A stretch of 64,000 nucleotides of DNA, taken from assembly GCF_015689195.1 (NCBI RefSeq), contig NZ_CP065044.1:1798001-1862000 (forward strand), given 5' to 3'. Under the pieces are notes generated by a model. That model worked only from the letters and a program-made list of their open reading frames with translations, had not been told where the DNA came from and did not search any database. Made by a program: the position numbers and the translations under genes. The stretch comes from Pectobacterium aroidearum (lineage in GTDB: Bacteria; Pseudomonadota; Gammaproteobacteria; Enterobacterales; Enterobacteriaceae). Shown here piece after piece: positions 42,497 to 51,088 of the stretch (positions are counted from its first letter, which is position 1; every line of letters begins with the position of its first letter).

Positions 42497-43768
42497 TCAG
42501 GCAGTTCCAGCCGTCTTATGTTGTTGAGCATAAATGTACGGCGCAATATATCCTTCTCGGTTGGTATCCAAATAATCCGACCACCATTGCATCATCGCTT
42601 TACGGGCATCGAGATATTCTGCTTTATGGATGTAAGCCGCTCGAACGCTATTGCGTTCCTGGTGGCTCATCTGCCGTTCAACGGCATCCTGCGCCCACAG
42701 TCCAGATTCCATCAGCGCACTACAGGCCATTGCCCGGAATCCGTGACCGCAGATTTCATCTTTCGTGTCATAACCCATCAAGCGCAGCGCTTTGTTGACC
42801 GTGTTTTCACACATGGGTTTATACGGATTATGGTCACCGGGGAATATCAGTACCTGATGCCCGGATATTTCACCTATCTGTTTCAGAATAGCAATGGAAT
42901 GACGAGAGAGGGGAACGATATGTGGAGTGCGCATTTTCGCCCCACGCCCTGAGTAGCGGACACCGGGGATAGCTTCGCGTGTGGCTGGAATGGTCCAGAT
43001 TTTGTTTCTGAAATCGATCTCAGACCAACGGGCAAAACGCAATTCGCTGGAACGGATGAACAGGTGCAGGGTGAGTGAGACCGCCAAGCGGGTTAATTCA
43101 CGTCCTTGCTTGTAGTCCTCAATGCTAGCCAACAACTCCGGCAGTCGCTCCAGCGGAAGAGCAGGGTAGTGACGTTTAACTGGAGGGGCGATGATACCGT
43201 CCAGATTGGTCGCCGGGTTGTGCTCTATCAATTCCTGATGTATGGCATGGCGCATGATGTTGCACATATGCTGTCGGGTTCGTGCCGCCACTTCCAGCAA
43301 ACCTTTTTTCTCGATACCTTTCAGCAGGTCAATGAAGTGGCGGGTTTTCAGTTCTGTAACAGGCAGGTGTCCAATTATCGGGAAGATATGGTTATTCATG
43401 CTGGCAAGCAGGCGGGCGGCATGGTTCTCTGACCATGAGCGGTTGCTTTTATGCCACTCCAGTGCCAGATGCTTGAAGGTTTTTTCTGGTGAGGAAGTGG
43501 TTCTTTCAGCGGAGCGCTGCTGTGCGGGATTGATATTCTGCGCCAGCAATTTTCGAATACCGTCACGTTGTTGACGAGCGTCGGCCAGAGATACATCAGG
43601 GTAAGCACCTAAGCCGAGGCGTGATTCTTTTCTATTGATGCGATATTTGAGATACCAGAGACGTGAACCGCCTGGATTAACTAAAAGGTAGAGACCGTGA
43701 GAATCGGAAACTTTGAAAGGTTTTGCTGATGGTTTTAAGTTGCGGATTTTAGTGTCGTTAAGAGACAT
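42497..43768 (-). CDS. int: P4-type tyrosine integrase of the ICE
   Basis: This 423-aa protein is the same length as the integrase at 889-2160 and clearly homologous. It has the DUF4102-like N-terminus (MSLNDTKIRNLKPSAKPF, then DSHGLYLLV). The catalytic residues are Arg in RSSELRFARW, then HGFRAMA, His in MSHQERN and Tyr in AAYIHKAEYLDARK. It lies 160 bp from the att core at 43930 and is transcribed away from it. It should integrate the 41.6-kb ICE at tRNA-Asn. Confidence 0.95.
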   Translation of the reverse strand: MSLNDTKIRNLKPSAKPFKVSDSHGLYLLVNPGGSRLWYLKYRINRKESRLGLGAYPDVSLADARQQRDGIRKLLAQNINPAQQRSAERTTSSPEKTFKHLALEWHKSNRSWSENHAARLLASMNNHIFPIIGHLPVTELKTRHFIDLLKGIEKKGLLEVAARTRQHMCNIMRHAIHQELIEHNPATNLDGIIAPPVKRHYPALPLERLPELLASIEDYKQGRELTRLAVSLTLHLFIRSSELRFARWSEIDFRNKIWTIPATREAIPGVRYSGRGAKMRTPHIVPLSRHSIAILKQIGEISGHQVLIFPGDHNPYKPMCENTVNKALRLMGYDTKDEICGHGFRAMACSALMESGLWAQDAVERQMSHQERNSVRAAYIHKAEYLDARKAMMQWWSDYLDTNREGYIAPYIYAQQHKTAGTA

Positions 43769-43798
43769 TTGGGGGTCACTCCGTCATCGAACCAACTT

Positions 43799-43818
43799 GA
43801 CCCCAAATCTGACCACCA
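43799..43818. promoter_or_regulatory. putative integrase arm sites, right end of the ICE
   Basis: GACCCCAA (43799) and GACCACCA (43811) repeat with a 12-bp period, 112 bp inside the att core. They match the octamers at the left ICE end. Confidence 0.5.
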
Positions 43819-43929
43819 AACTCTCCCGATGCGGAGGGAAAACTGAAAATGCATCGGGAAGACTTCTCACGCTAACTCATTGAATCAGAATCACATAGGG
43901 ATTCGCAAAGCGGCATGAAAACAAGAATT

Positions 43930-43945
43930 TGGCTCCTCTGACTGG
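43930..43945 (-). repeat. att site: 3' end of tRNA-Asn (junction of ICE and element 3)
   Basis: Identical to 2340-2355 over 16 bases. The next bases are ACTTTAAC where tRNA-Asn would read ACTCGAACC, so this too is only the tRNA tail. Another element therefore lies to the right. Confidence 0.85.
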
Positions 43946-44004
43946 ACTTTAACATGCACCTATCTGGTTGTTTTTTCATGTTAAAAATGATTTGCTGGGA
44001 AGCG

Positions 44005-44024
44005 TCTACCAACAAATCTACCAA
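44005..44024. promoter_or_regulatory. putative integrase arm sites, left end of element 3
   Basis: TCTACCAA at 44005 and 44017, a 12-bp period, 60 bp from the att core, the same distance as the pair at 2416. Confidence 0.5.
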
Positions 44025-44179
44025 TAACACTATCCGTTTTTAAAAAACAATGTCAACAGGAACTTAAGCTAACTTTTTGTAGCGGCTGTCAGTATTCAGA
44101 TACTTGGCGCTTAGGAGTAATCGGTCAGTCTAAATCGACTATTCTTTTTCCAGGAAAGGACAATTGATAGGATATTCAT

Positions 44180-45046
44180 ATGAAAAACTGGTCGGATAAC
44201 CACACTAAAGAAATCGAAAAATGGCTGAATATCGATAAGTATCGTCAGTTTGAAAACATATCTCTTGAGCGGCTTTATCATGAGTTAGTGATGAGATCGT
44301 TATTTTTTAAATCTGATAATACGAATACTGAATTCATGTTGGCAGAAATTTATGCCACCAGTCTCTTTAGCGGAAAACCCTTCCTCATTACGGACAGCCA
44401 TATGACTCGCCTTGCAGCAGACGATATGCTTTCCCCATCCCCTCACTTCTCTATAACAACGACCGGAAGGCTGGCAGATCTTTGCATTTACGGGATGGAG
44501 AAGTCGCTGTTTGGCCTGCATGACGATGAATATTGGGTAGATAAAAAAATCTATAACATCCCTATTGCAGAGACTATGCCGGTATTATTTCAACACAGTG
44601 TGATGATCGAGATAGATCTCACTGCTGGCACTGACGAAGAAATTGCTGAATCACTGAAAGCTCTGCTTCCTCAGTGGCGTAAAATCCGGGGGATTGAGCC
44701 AGAACTATCAGACTCTGTTCGCTTTGGCTATGGAACGATTAAGAAAATTATCAATTACAGGCTGCTCCCGATACTTGACATACTTATCTGGGCAAAGCGC
44801 AATGATATCCGGGTGTCAGATGATCGCCTTTCCACTCTGCTCCACAGCGATACTGATAAGGAAGATAAAACAAGAACGGGTAGTCGCATAAAGGATACCG
44901 ACAAACCCCTTGCGATTAAAACAGTCAGTAAGTCATTCATTCTTCAGTTTCATCATTTCCTCAACAAGAATCCCCACTTGAGAGATATGAAAGTGTCTGG
45001 TGTCATGAAACTCGGAGATAAGGAGGCAGATAAGGAGAAAGATTAG
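44180..45046 (+). CDS. DUF6387-family protein
   Basis: The 288-aa protein contains WLNIDKYRQFENISLERLYHEL and a central FGYGTIKKIINYRLLPILDILIWAKRNDIRVSD, which I associate with the DUF6387 family found beside AlpA genes in P4-like islands. The C-terminus is rich in Lys/Asp/Glu. Its function is unknown. It is likely a control gene of element 3, 78 bp upstream of alpA. Confidence 0.6.
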   Translation: MKNWSDNHTKEIEKWLNIDKYRQFENISLERLYHELVMRSLFFKSDNTNTEFMLAEIYATSLFSGKPFLITDSHMTRLAADDMLSPSPHFSITTTGRLADLCIYGMEKSLFGLHDDEYWVDKKIYNIPIAETMPVLFQHSVMIEIDLTAGTDEEIAESLKALLPQWRKIRGIEPELSDSVRFGYGTIKKIINYRLLPILDILIWAKRNDIRVSDDRLSTLLHSDTDKEDKTRTGSRIKDTDKPLAIKTVSKSFILQFHHFLNKNPHLRDMKVSGVMKLGDKEADKEKD

Positions 45047-45124
45047 GGAAGTCTGGAGGTGCTGAAGTTCGCTTGTTTCCCTGATTTTTTCATATAGTCT
45101 CTTCTAAAACCAATAGGAGAGACT

Positions 45125-45331
45125 ATGAATACCCAGAATCGCCTTATTCGTTTCCCCGAAGTAATGAGAAAAACCGGCTTTGGAAAAGCCTGGCTCTATC
45201 GTCTTATTAGTGAAGAGCGTTTCCCCCAACCTGTAAAAATCGGTATCCGTGCTGTCGCATTTGTTGAACATGAAATTGATGAATGGATATTGTCCGCTAT
45301 CGAAAAAAGAAAATGTAAAGAATTCCAGTGA
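45125..45331 (+). CDS. AlpA-family transcriptional regulator
   Basis: This 68-aa MerR-like regulator contains LIRFPEVMRKTGFGKAWLYRLISEERFP, then KIGIRAVAFVEHEIDEWI. It is the counterpart in element 3 of the AlpA at 39451, and likely activates this element's excision genes. The ribosome site is AGGAGAGACT. Confidence 0.88.
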   Translation: MNTQNRLIRFPEVMRKTGFGKAWLYRLISEERFPQPVKIGIRAVAFVEHEIDEWILSAIEKRKCKEFQ

Positions 45332-45700
45332 GTGGAATTTATATTCTACAGGGAGTTTTACAGGTTATAAGAAGAATTTTATTTAATGGTTTTTTAGAGG
45401 GTTATTAATTTTCAGGTGAGCTTAATGATAAAAGTGTAAAGTTTATCTATGATGATTGATGTATTTTTTACAAAATACTTTACATTTTATCAAAGAGTCC
45501 TTTATTTAAAGGCTTCTCTCAATATCGGTATGGATATCATCAACTAGCCGTACCTGTTTATCATTCGTCAAATAAATTTTTTTAAAGTATTAATAAGTAA
45601 ATGAATTAGTCCCTTTTATTTGTAAAAAATTTGATTTATTTAATTCATGAATATATTAGATAAGTCGGAGCGATATTAAAACGTAAAGTTTGAGGGAACA
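45332..45700. other. AT-rich intergenic stretch, nothing recognised
   Basis: It separates alpA from the recombinase operon. A tract around 45437-45500 has a GTAAAGTTTAT...ACTTTAC pairing. It may hold the left end of the recombinase unit, but I cannot define it. Confidence 0.4.
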
Positions 45701-46906
45701 ATGGGATACAAGATAAAAAAATTCATTACGAGTGGTGGAGAGCGAGGATATCTAATCCTTGATAAAAACACTGAACTGCCAGTTTACTATCAAAATCTTT
45801 TTCTTACTACAAATGTCAGGAATAAAAGTGCAACCGCTTCAACGATAGAGATAGTTGCAACTAATCTGCTGATTTTCAGTAGGTTCTTAGATAGCAGAAA
45901 AATAAATATAGTAGAAAGAATTGAGAATAAAGAATATCTTAGTCTTGCTGAAATAGATGATCTTATAAGATATGCAAGGCAAAGGTTCGACAAACAGAAA
46001 ATAATAAATATAAAATTGATGAATAACACGTTTATTGCTAAGAGAACTTTTAGTTATAGGATACATGTTTTTTCACGTTATCTTAATTGGTTATGCGGAT
46101 TAGTTCATTCGGCAAAGGGGATTAATGCAAAGTATGAAGTAGATTCATTTATTGACAGTATCAAAGCACATATACCAAAACACAGTTCATTGAATATGAA
46201 TGAAAGATCTGAAAAATCTTTAAATGAGGAAGAGATCAAAATACTTTTCCATCTATTGGAAATTGGCGGGATTGAAAATCCTTTTCATAAGGAAGTTCAG
46301 ATAAGGAACAGACTGATATTCACCTTGCTCTTGAGTTTAGGTTTAAGGGCTGGAGAGTTACTCAATCTCAAAGTAGATGATTTTGATCTCAGAGACAACA
46401 CGCTGAGCATTATTAGAAGGCATGACTCAAAGGAGGACAGAAGACCTTATCAGCCATTAGTTAAGACTGGTGAGAGAGTTATTCCATTATCTGATGAGTT
46501 AGCTAATGAAGTTCTTGATTATATAATCAATAGTAGGGAAAAGATGACTAAGAGAAAAAAACATAGTTTCTTATTAGTTACGCACTGCACCGGAAAAACT
46601 GCTGGAGAACCTTTAAGTATTTCAGCTTATGAGAAAATAATATCAACCTTGAAGAGAGCAAGTCCAAAATTATCCAGTCTATCAGGTCATAGATTAAGGC
46701 ACTCTTGGAATTATGTTTATTCAAAAGAAATTGAAGGGTCTCAATTGGAATATAGCAAAAGGAAAGACTTAAGAAATTATCTTATGGGTTGGTCGAAAGA
46801 ATCAAAAATGTCTGAGAATTATAATTTCAAATACATAGTGCAAAAAGAAAAAGATGCCGTCTTAAGAGTTTATGATTCAGTTAACAAAATAATTAATGAG
46901 GCATAG
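45701..46906 (+). CDS. Tyrosine recombinase 1 of a four-gene recombinase operon
   Basis: This 401-aa recombinase has a SAM-like N-terminal domain and a C-terminal catalytic domain with Arg in LSLGLRAGELLNL, Lys in VKTGERVIPL, HRLRH in SGHRLRHSWNYV and Tyr in ENYNFKYI. The second His position is Trp (MGWSKES), as accepted in the family. It resembles TnpA of Tn554 and GmtY-like enzymes. It overlaps the next gene by 11 bp. Confidence 0.75.
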   Translation: MGYKIKKFITSGGERGYLILDKNTELPVYYQNLFLTTNVRNKSATASTIEIVATNLLIFSRFLDSRKINIVERIENKEYLSLAEIDDLIRYARQRFDKQKIINIKLMNNTFIAKRTFSYRIHVFSRYLNWLCGLVHSAKGINAKYEVDSFIDSIKAHIPKHSSLNMNERSEKSLNEEEIKILFHLLEIGGIENPFHKEVQIRNRLIFTLLLSLGLRAGELLNLKVDDFDLRDNTLSIIRRHDSKEDRRPYQPLVKTGERVIPLSDELANEVLDYIINSREKMTKRKKHSFLLVTHCTGKTAGEPLSISAYEKIISTLKRASPKLSSLSGHRLRHSWNYVYSKEIEGSQLEYSKRKDLRNYLMGWSKESKMSENYNFKYIVQKEKDAVLRVYDSVNKIINEA

Positions 46907-48218
46907 CATGGAAATAAAATATATTGAAAATGAGACTGTCTTTTTAGCCAGAATGTCTGGCTATAGTTTCAAACTTTCCGATAGGAAATGGCAATTAGAC
47001 AAAGAAACCTGTGTATACCCTTATAAAGTGGTAGAAAAAATGCCCGAACTAATGAAGCTTAGCTACCTAAAGACACTGGCCTACTATGCTTCTGAATATA
47101 GTCCAAGTTATATTGAAAGTATTAATTACCTGTTCAATGAGTGGTTTGGGATCATGACCATCAATACGATTGATGATAAGGCAGTATATCAATTGAATGT
47201 TCACTTAGGCTCAACGAAAAACTACAGGCTAAACACCATTAAGGCTTTTATTGCCAAATGGAAAGCGTTCAATTATCCAGGGGTAGAGGCAAGTGCTCTC
47301 AGAATGATGGAGAGAATAAAAATCATTCCGAGCAAAACTGGAGAAGCAGTCAAAAGACGAGAGCCGAATGCAGGTCCATTAACTGAAACCGAATTCAATA
47401 CCATTCTTAAAATCGTGGGAAAAAATTATAGAGAAAATAAAATTGATTGTTATTTATATTGCTATATTGTCTTGTTGGCAAAAACAGGAAGAAGACCAGT
47501 GCAGTTAACATCTCTTAAAGCCAAAGATCTCATCAAAAACGAGAAAGGACACTTTCTTAATATACCAAGAGTAAAGCAACAAAAATATTTCAGAACAGAA
47601 TTCAGTTTGAAAATGATAGATAGTCAATTGTATGAAAATTTATTAATTCTGATTAATGAAAATCAGTCTTTTGTTGAAGCTCAATTAGGTGCTGAGGTTT
47701 CTTACCTGAGAGATGAGTTGCCAATTTTTCTGGATGTTAAAAAAACGGCTGAAATAAAAGGTGTGGACAATTTTACATCTTATTTTAAAACGGATTTTCT
47801 TCACATGAGAAATTCATTTATCTCAAGGAAGTTAAAAGAGTTTTCTGTTGAGTTTGATATTAGATCCGAAAGAACTGATAGTTATTTAAAACTCAATGCA
47901 AGAAGATTCAGGTATACATTAGGAAGTCGTTTGGCTAATGAAGGTGCATCAATTGAGGTCATTGCTAAAGCATTAGACCATAAATCAGTAAACTCATCTG
48001 GAGTATATGTAAAAAATAGTCCTGACAATGTTCATGATATCGATAACAGGCTAAGTCCTTTTTTTAATCCCTTAGCTAATATATTCATGGGGGAGAAAAG
48101 TGAAGAAAACAAGGATCTGTTTATTAAGCATGTTTTAGATTCCTTTTTACTCATTGATGATAGGAAAGAGGAAGTTAAATGTTTAACTTGTAAAAACTGC
48201 AAACTCTGGAGTGCATAA
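46896..48218 (+). CDS. Tyrosine recombinase 2 of the operon
   Basis: The 440-aa protein has Arg in LAKTGRRPVQLTSL, RRFR in NARRFRYTLGSRLA (the first His of HxxR is Arg), His in ALDHKSVNSSG and Tyr in GVYVKNS. The C-terminal CLTCKNC may bind zinc. The altered HxxR box leaves open whether it is fully active. Its stop overlaps the start of the next gene. Confidence 0.7.
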   Translation: MRHSMEIKYIENETVFLARMSGYSFKLSDRKWQLDKETCVYPYKVVEKMPELMKLSYLKTLAYYASEYSPSYIESINYLFNEWFGIMTINTIDDKAVYQLNVHLGSTKNYRLNTIKAFIAKWKAFNYPGVEASALRMMERIKIIPSKTGEAVKRREPNAGPLTETEFNTILKIVGKNYRENKIDCYLYCYIVLLAKTGRRPVQLTSLKAKDLIKNEKGHFLNIPRVKQQKYFRTEFSLKMIDSQLYENLLILINENQSFVEAQLGAEVSYLRDELPIFLDVKKTAEIKGVDNFTSYFKTDFLHMRNSFISRKLKEFSVEFDIRSERTDSYLKLNARRFRYTLGSRLANEGASIEVIAKALDHKSVNSSGVYVKNSPDNVHDIDNRLSPFFNPLANIFMGEKSEENKDLFIKHVLDSFLLIDDRKEEVKCLTCKNCKLWSA

Positions 48219-49837
48219 TGAGCAATATTTTCATATTTGAGCCAATTAATACTAATGATCCACACAAGAATACTGCTAAATTTATCGAGTTTTGCAAGAC
48301 TACTATTTTTAATAGCACTTTAGTAACTTCATGGGAGAGTAATATATGGAAAAAATTTTACAGATTTAATAAGTTTGACATGAAAAGAAATTCAAACAGC
48401 CGGGAGCCTTTAGATGACTGTTTTATTGATTTTGCCAAAGCATACATGTTGCATGTGCATTCATTCAATAAAGCTAAGTCGAAACCCACAACATTAGCAA
48501 TGTTGAAGATTGTTGAATTTGTTTTATTAAAATTAACCATGAAAGCTAATGTAACTAATTGTAATAATTTGGTTTTTGATGAATGCGTAAGATTAGCCTC
48601 TGAAAAGTATTCAAAAGAACATGCATGTTTTATTGGAAAGGAGCTTGAAAATTTAAGCATATTTTTAAGTGAAAATAGAATGACTAATTCATCTTACTTA
48701 TTTTGGGTAAATCCATTAAGGCGTAAGGTCACTCAAACCTGGAGTGGTTATGAGCCTTCACTGGAAGGTCATTCTAGATTGCCTGATATCAAGTCTGTTA
48801 TAGCAATTGCGGAGATTTTTTCAAAGGATGATAAACAATTATCTCCCAAGGATATATTTACTACTTCTGTGCTTGCGTTACTAATGTGCGCTCCAGGCAG
48901 AATTTCAGAAATTTTAGGTCTACCAGAGGATTGTGAAATCACCGAAAATGATAGTAAGGGGATTCAACGATACGGTTTGAGATTCTTTTCAGCAAAGGGA
49001 TATGAGGGAGATATAAAGTGGATACCTACTGCGATGATACCAGTAGCTAAAAAAGCTATTAGTAGATTAAGAAAGTTATCCAGTCAGGCAAGACTTTTGG
49101 CAATAAAAATTGAAAGTAATCAATCTGAATCATTGGAAAAAACACTCAGAGAAAATATACCAGAAGATTTTCCCTGGTATGATGCTGAGAAGAATATTAA
49201 ATATTCAAATGCACTTTGTTTATTAAATGAAGGGCAATTATGTAAAAGAAAATCCGTAAAATTGGATCGTTTGTTCAGGCCTACAACTCATTTTTTTATT
49301 GATTCAGCGAATATCAAAGGAGATTCTAATATATTTAATAGACATCATTATTTGAATGAAGATGGTAGCCCATATTTATTGAGAACACATCAACTGAGAC
49401 ATCTACTTAACACATTTTCTCAAATAAATGGTATGGATGAATTTAGCATTGCTCGTTGGTCTGGAAGGAAACTTATTTCACAGAATGTGTCTTATGATCA
49501 TCGGTCGCATCTTCAAATGTCTAAACTGATAAGAGATGAAAGATCGTCAGTGATTACGAATACTCACAGAGTGAAACAAATACCCGTTGTTGATCTAAAT
49601 GAGTTCGATTCATTGAGTAGCGGGGCAATCCTCATTACCAAATATGGGTATTGTAAGCATTCATATGCATTTAAGCTTTGTGATGCTTACCCTTTTAAAG
49701 AGTCTGGTATGAATAATGAGAGCTTAGCTAAAATACACAATAAAGTTATAGAAAGAACACTTTATGATAAAAATGATGGAAATATCCATGCTGAGAAATG
49801 GTATGAGTTTCAAAATAAAATAATAAAAGGAGAGTAA
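48218..49837 (+). CDS. Tyrosine recombinase 3 of the operon (TnpB-like)
   Basis: The 539-aa protein has Arg in MCAPGRISEILGL, Lys in FSAKGYEGD, HQLRH in RTHQLRHLLNTF and Tyr in NVSYDHRS. A C-terminal GYCKHSYAFKLCDAYPF resembles the metal-binding tail of Tn554-type TnpB. The large N-terminal domain is unrecognised. It is joined end to end with the coiled-coil gene. Confidence 0.7.
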   Translation: MSNIFIFEPINTNDPHKNTAKFIEFCKTTIFNSTLVTSWESNIWKKFYRFNKFDMKRNSNSREPLDDCFIDFAKAYMLHVHSFNKAKSKPTTLAMLKIVEFVLLKLTMKANVTNCNNLVFDECVRLASEKYSKEHACFIGKELENLSIFLSENRMTNSSYLFWVNPLRRKVTQTWSGYEPSLEGHSRLPDIKSVIAIAEIFSKDDKQLSPKDIFTTSVLALLMCAPGRISEILGLPEDCEITENDSKGIQRYGLRFFSAKGYEGDIKWIPTAMIPVAKKAISRLRKLSSQARLLAIKIESNQSESLEKTLRENIPEDFPWYDAEKNIKYSNALCLLNEGQLCKRKSVKLDRLFRPTTHFFIDSANIKGDSNIFNRHHYLNEDGSPYLLRTHQLRHLLNTFSQINGMDEFSIARWSGRKLISQNVSYDHRSHLQMSKLIRDERSSVITNTHRVKQIPVVDLNEFDSLSSGAILITKYGYCKHSYAFKLCDAYPFKESGMNNESLAKIHNKVIERTLYDKNDGNIHAEKWYEFQNKIIKGE

Positions 49838-50236
49838 ATGGCTAAGCATATAAATGGTTATCATGAAAAGAAGATAGTAGATTTAATTAATACATGGCCC
49901 ATAGATAACAAACTAACCTGGGATATTTTATGTGACAAGTTAATTGGAGTCATTGGAAAAAGACCATCGAGACAATCTTTAAGTAGTCATGTAAAGATCG
50001 CCGAAAGCTTCAATGTAAAAAAAACCATTATCAAATCTGGTGAAGTCCACACGGTAAAACCCGCTAATTTAAAAGTAGCATCGCAAAGAATTAGAAGGCT
50101 TGAAGCAGAGAATGAAGCGTTGAAGGTACTGAATTCCCGATATTTAGAACGGTTTGAAATATGGATATACAATGCTCATCTTAAAAAAATAACGCTTGAA
50201 GAACTCAATAATCCCTTACCTGCAAAATATCTTTAG
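49838..50236 (+). CDS. TnpC/GmtX-like coiled-coil protein
   Basis: The 132-aa protein has an N-terminal HTH-like region (ISKRPSRQSLSSHVKIAE-type, here GKRPSRQSLSSHVKI), a coiled coil (IRRLEAENEALKVLNSRYLERFE) and the tail NAHLKKITLEELNNPLP. Small proteins of this design close recombinase operons of the Tn554/GMT kind and are needed for target choice or efficiency. It starts at the base after the third recombinase stop. Confidence 0.6.
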   Translation: MAKHINGYHEKKIVDLINTWPIDNKLTWDILCDKLIGVIGKRPSRQSLSSHVKIAESFNVKKTIIKSGEVHTVKPANLKVASQRIRRLEAENEALKVLNSRYLERFEIWIYNAHLKKITLEELNNPLPAKYL

Positions 50237-50333
50237 TTGATAGTTTTTAGCTATTGACATGGTTAAATATTATGGTATTTCTTTATTTGTCAGGATGACA
50301 ATATTAATCATTTGAATGCAAGGATGCATAGTT

Positions 50334-50744
50334 ATGAAAAAAATAAATATGAGTTTGATGGAAAAGTATTTGCTGTTGCTGGACAGATTCGTTGATAAAC
50401 TTGACGAGTCTGGTTTTTCAGAATCAGAAATCACAGAGCAGTCTTATCTTTTTTGCGCAGGCTTTTACATTAAATACCAGCAGGACATAGAAAATCTGAC
50501 ATTCTCAAACAGAGAAGTTGTGCTGAGCTTTTTGCTTCTTTCTTACTATAGCCATATCGAAAAAATCAGTGATGATTTGATTGATAAAGCCCGTCTGAAC
50601 AAAGTCTTCCACTCCATCATCAGTTTTATCATCAACAACGGTGGAAGAACCGAGCGAATCTACGTTCATGAGAAGAAGAAATATGACGCCAACAAGCTGA
50701 TAAGGGCTTCAACGAGCCCAAGGAAGAGTGGTTGTCGATTGTGA
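50334..50744 (+). CDS. Hypothetical protein, 3' end possibly frameshifted
   Basis: This 136-aa helical protein starts after AAGGATGCATAGTT. No family is recognised. The last residues (KLIRASTSPRKSGCRL) look unlike protein. In the next frame the same bases give ADKGFNEPKEEWLSIVMKCIG and a stop, so a one-base change near 50690 may have altered the C-terminus. It could be a small cargo gene of the recombinase element. Confidence 0.45.
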   Translation: MKKINMSLMEKYLLLLDRFVDKLDESGFSESEITEQSYLFCAGFYIKYQQDIENLTFSNREVVLSFLLLSYYSHIEKISDDLIDKARLNKVFHSIISFIINNGGRTERIYVHEKKKYDANKLIRASTSPRKSGCRL

Positions 50745-51088
50745 TGAAATGCATTGGCTAAGATCTGATCTGGCAGTGTTGGTGCACAGAGCTAAACGTA
50801 GTATGGCAGGCAGCTCTGTGCCAGGGGCGAACATTCCTAAATTTTCTCTAAACTATGAGTGCTGTAATTATATCCAGTTTGTATTTGGATGCCTCCATTG
50901 CTTGTTAGGCGGATTAACCTGTATTTGTCGCTTAAGAAAATTTAAGCTGCACCTATAAATTATTGTAAGTTGTGAAAAAGCAATGTAATGTTTTATACAT
51001 TACATTTACAAAGGTGGGAACGTCAGTGTTTAAATACAGATCTTCTCGCTGAATAAGCGGTTAGCCATTCAAAAAGAACAAGTGAGAA
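50745..51088. other. non-coding stretch with repeat and hairpin
   Basis: It contains a palindromic repeat (50809-50832) and the perfect inverted repeat AATGTAATG/CATTACATT (50982-51006, 7-nt spacer) upstream of the DUF4145 gene, a possible operator. A short frame (50728-50958) has no support. Confidence 0.5.
50809..50832. repeat. 24-bp palindromic repeat, GTGCCAG-centre type
   Basis: GGCAGCTCTGTG then CCAGGGGCGAAC, 18 of 24 matches to the 19635 copy. It is the only member I find in element 3, directly upstream of the DUF4145 gene. Confidence 0.5.

Larger units (their letters stand above)
2340..43945. mobile_element. Integrative and conjugative element of the VirB/MobBC type (element 2)
   Basis: The unit is delimited by the two tRNA-Asn-derived direct repeats. 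Its integrase (42497-43768) is next to the right repeat. GACCACCA-type arm octamers occur just inside both ends (2416-2435 and 43799-43818), and the flanking elements have different octamers, which supports these boundaries. It holds a full VirB secretion system, mobB/mobC, regulators and at least nine cargo modules. The overall plan recalls ICEEc1/ICEKp1-type enterobacterial ICEs. Fossil integrase, parB-like and radC sequences show that the left 10 kb is a patchwork of older insertions. Confidence 0.8.

Noticed and set aside
43769..44179. Intact tRNA-Asn gene at the second att core
   Set aside because: Only the last 17 bases match tRNA-Asn; the rest of the tRNA sequence is absent on either side.
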